5,414 bases of DNA from a bacterium (GTDB lineage: Bacteria > BMS3Abin14), in contig JARGFV010000145.1 of NCBI GenBank assembly GCA_029210545.1, forward strand, positions 1 through 5,414, in the 5' to 3' direction. Position numbers and translations under genes: made by a program. Shown here piece after piece: positions 5,087-5,414 of this stretch. The stretch's first letter is position 1; each line of letters opens with the position of its first letter. Below the pieces are notes generated by a model. That model was not told the DNA's origin. It saw only the letters and a program-made list of their open reading frames with translations, and searched no databases.

Positions 5087-5275
5087 AGCACATCATCTGC
5101 TGCCTCCAATAACTACCCTCATTACTCTCCCTGTCCCCATGTGAAGCAATCTCGGGTTCCTGTAAAGGCGGCAAAAGCCTTAAGGCAGATGTTCCGCCCG
5201 TCCTCGCCCCTTCGACTAGCCCGCATTATTCATGATGCAAATGAGATGTCAGCTAACTGTGTGACAATTAAAGAT
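5087..5275. other. Gene-free intergenic stretch
   Basis: Nothing here has coding character. The open frame that crosses it (5066-5350) starts inside yjbQ and runs through the repeats and palindromes downstream, with no recognisable protein motif. Apart from the dispersed repeat copy at 5134-5153, I see only a small hairpin, AAGGC (5165-5169) with GCCTT (5177-5181). No tRNA or other RNA gene is recognised. Confidence 0.5.
5134..5153 (+). repeat. Dispersed intergenic repeat, copy downstream of yjbQ
   Basis: TCCCCATGTGAAGCAATCTC matches the minus-strand copy before tupA (1972-1991) at 19 of 20 bases. Sequence on either side is not shared: the upstream TGCGAGCCA part is replaced by other bases, so this copy is shorter or more decayed. 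Both copies lie in intergenic DNA. Confidence 0.6.
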
Positions 5276-5354
5276 GATGACTTCGCAAAAAGTCATCAAC
5301 GCGCCCCGCGCGGGGCGCCCAAATCAATGACCCGCATCGTAAGTCATTGATTTG
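5276..5354. repeat. Cluster of three perfect palindromes
   Basis: Three dyads follow almost end to end. First, GATGACTT (5276-5283) pairs with AAGTCATC (5290-5297) around CGCAAA. Second, GCGCCCCGCGCGGGGCGC (5301-5318) is a perfect 18-base palindrome with no unpaired bases. Third, CAAATCAATGAC (5320-5331) pairs with GTCATTGATTTG (5343-5354), a perfect 12-bp stem. Gaps between them are only a few bases. The first and third share the word GTCAT. The arrangement leads straight into the composite hairpin repeat at 5358. None has a convincing downstream T tract. Confidence 0.75.
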
Positions 5355-5357
5355 TAA

Positions 5358-5414
5358 GGAAAGGGAAAACGACGCTTTTCCCTTTCCGTGGAGCGAAAAG
5401 TCCCGGATTGGACT
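5358..5414. repeat. Composite two-hairpin repeat, copy 3 (cut by the window end)
   Basis: Hairpin A is perfect here: 12-bp arms GGAAAGGGAAAA (5358-5369) and TTTTCCCTTTCC (5376-5387) enclose the loop CGACGC. Hairpin B begins with GAGCGAAAAGTCC (5391-5403); the loop CGGATT and GGACT (5410-5414) follow before the window ends, so only the inner 5 bp of its stem are visible. Order and spacing match copies 1 and 2. Confidence 0.7.

Noticed and set aside
5066-5350. 94-codon plus-strand frame after yjbQ
   Set aside because: It begins inside yjbQ and passes through dispersed repeats and palindromes; no domain and no ribosome binding site of its own.

Overview
The window looks like a piece of chromosome from a GC-rich, probably anaerobic bacterium. 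A Desulfobacterota (former Deltaproteobacteria) origin is my best guess. It rests on a tungstate-uptake cluster next to an excisionase-HTH/periplasmic-binding-protein-like regulator, plus intergenic DNA full of dispersed repeats and hairpins. This is inference from gene style; no rRNA or marker gene is present.

Layout, left to right. Bases 1-170 hold no gene but a run of hairpins: two copies of a composite two-hairpin element. A perfect 14-bp inverted repeat (171-211) overlaps the end of tupB (193-888, minus), the tungstate ABC permease. The tupB-tupA gap holds a plus-strand remnant of a four-helix-bundle (23S rRNA intervening-sequence) protein gene, with an intact ribosome binding site but only about 24 codons. 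tupA (1088-1912, minus), the tungstate-binding protein, also ends inside a perfect 13-bp inverted repeat. A dispersed repeat and a short tandem repeat lie between tupA and the regulator gene (2049-2966, minus). Next comes a purine/pyrimidine repeat island, then a membrane-anchored triple-PAS protein without an output domain (3186-4499, minus), then a second island of the same type. On the plus strand lies a complete yjbQ gene (4657-5076). Bases 5077-5414 carry no gene: they hold another dispersed-repeat copy, a cluster of three palindromes and a third, window-truncated copy of the composite hairpin element.

How the genes fit together. The regulator, tupA and tupB are co-directional and probably form one functional unit: the regulator's C-terminal domain is of the same broad class as oxyanion-binding proteins and may sense tungstate or molybdate. 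No ATPase gene (tupC) lies in the window, and tupB ends in a terminator-like hairpin, so the ATPase must come from elsewhere. The PAS protein and YjbQ have no visible link to tungstate uptake.

I see no defence system, mobile element with a transposase, CRISPR array or biosynthetic cluster. The most unusual content is the structured non-coding DNA: the composite hairpin element whose stems change while its loop stays nearly constant, and inverted repeats overlapping the stop codons of three genes.
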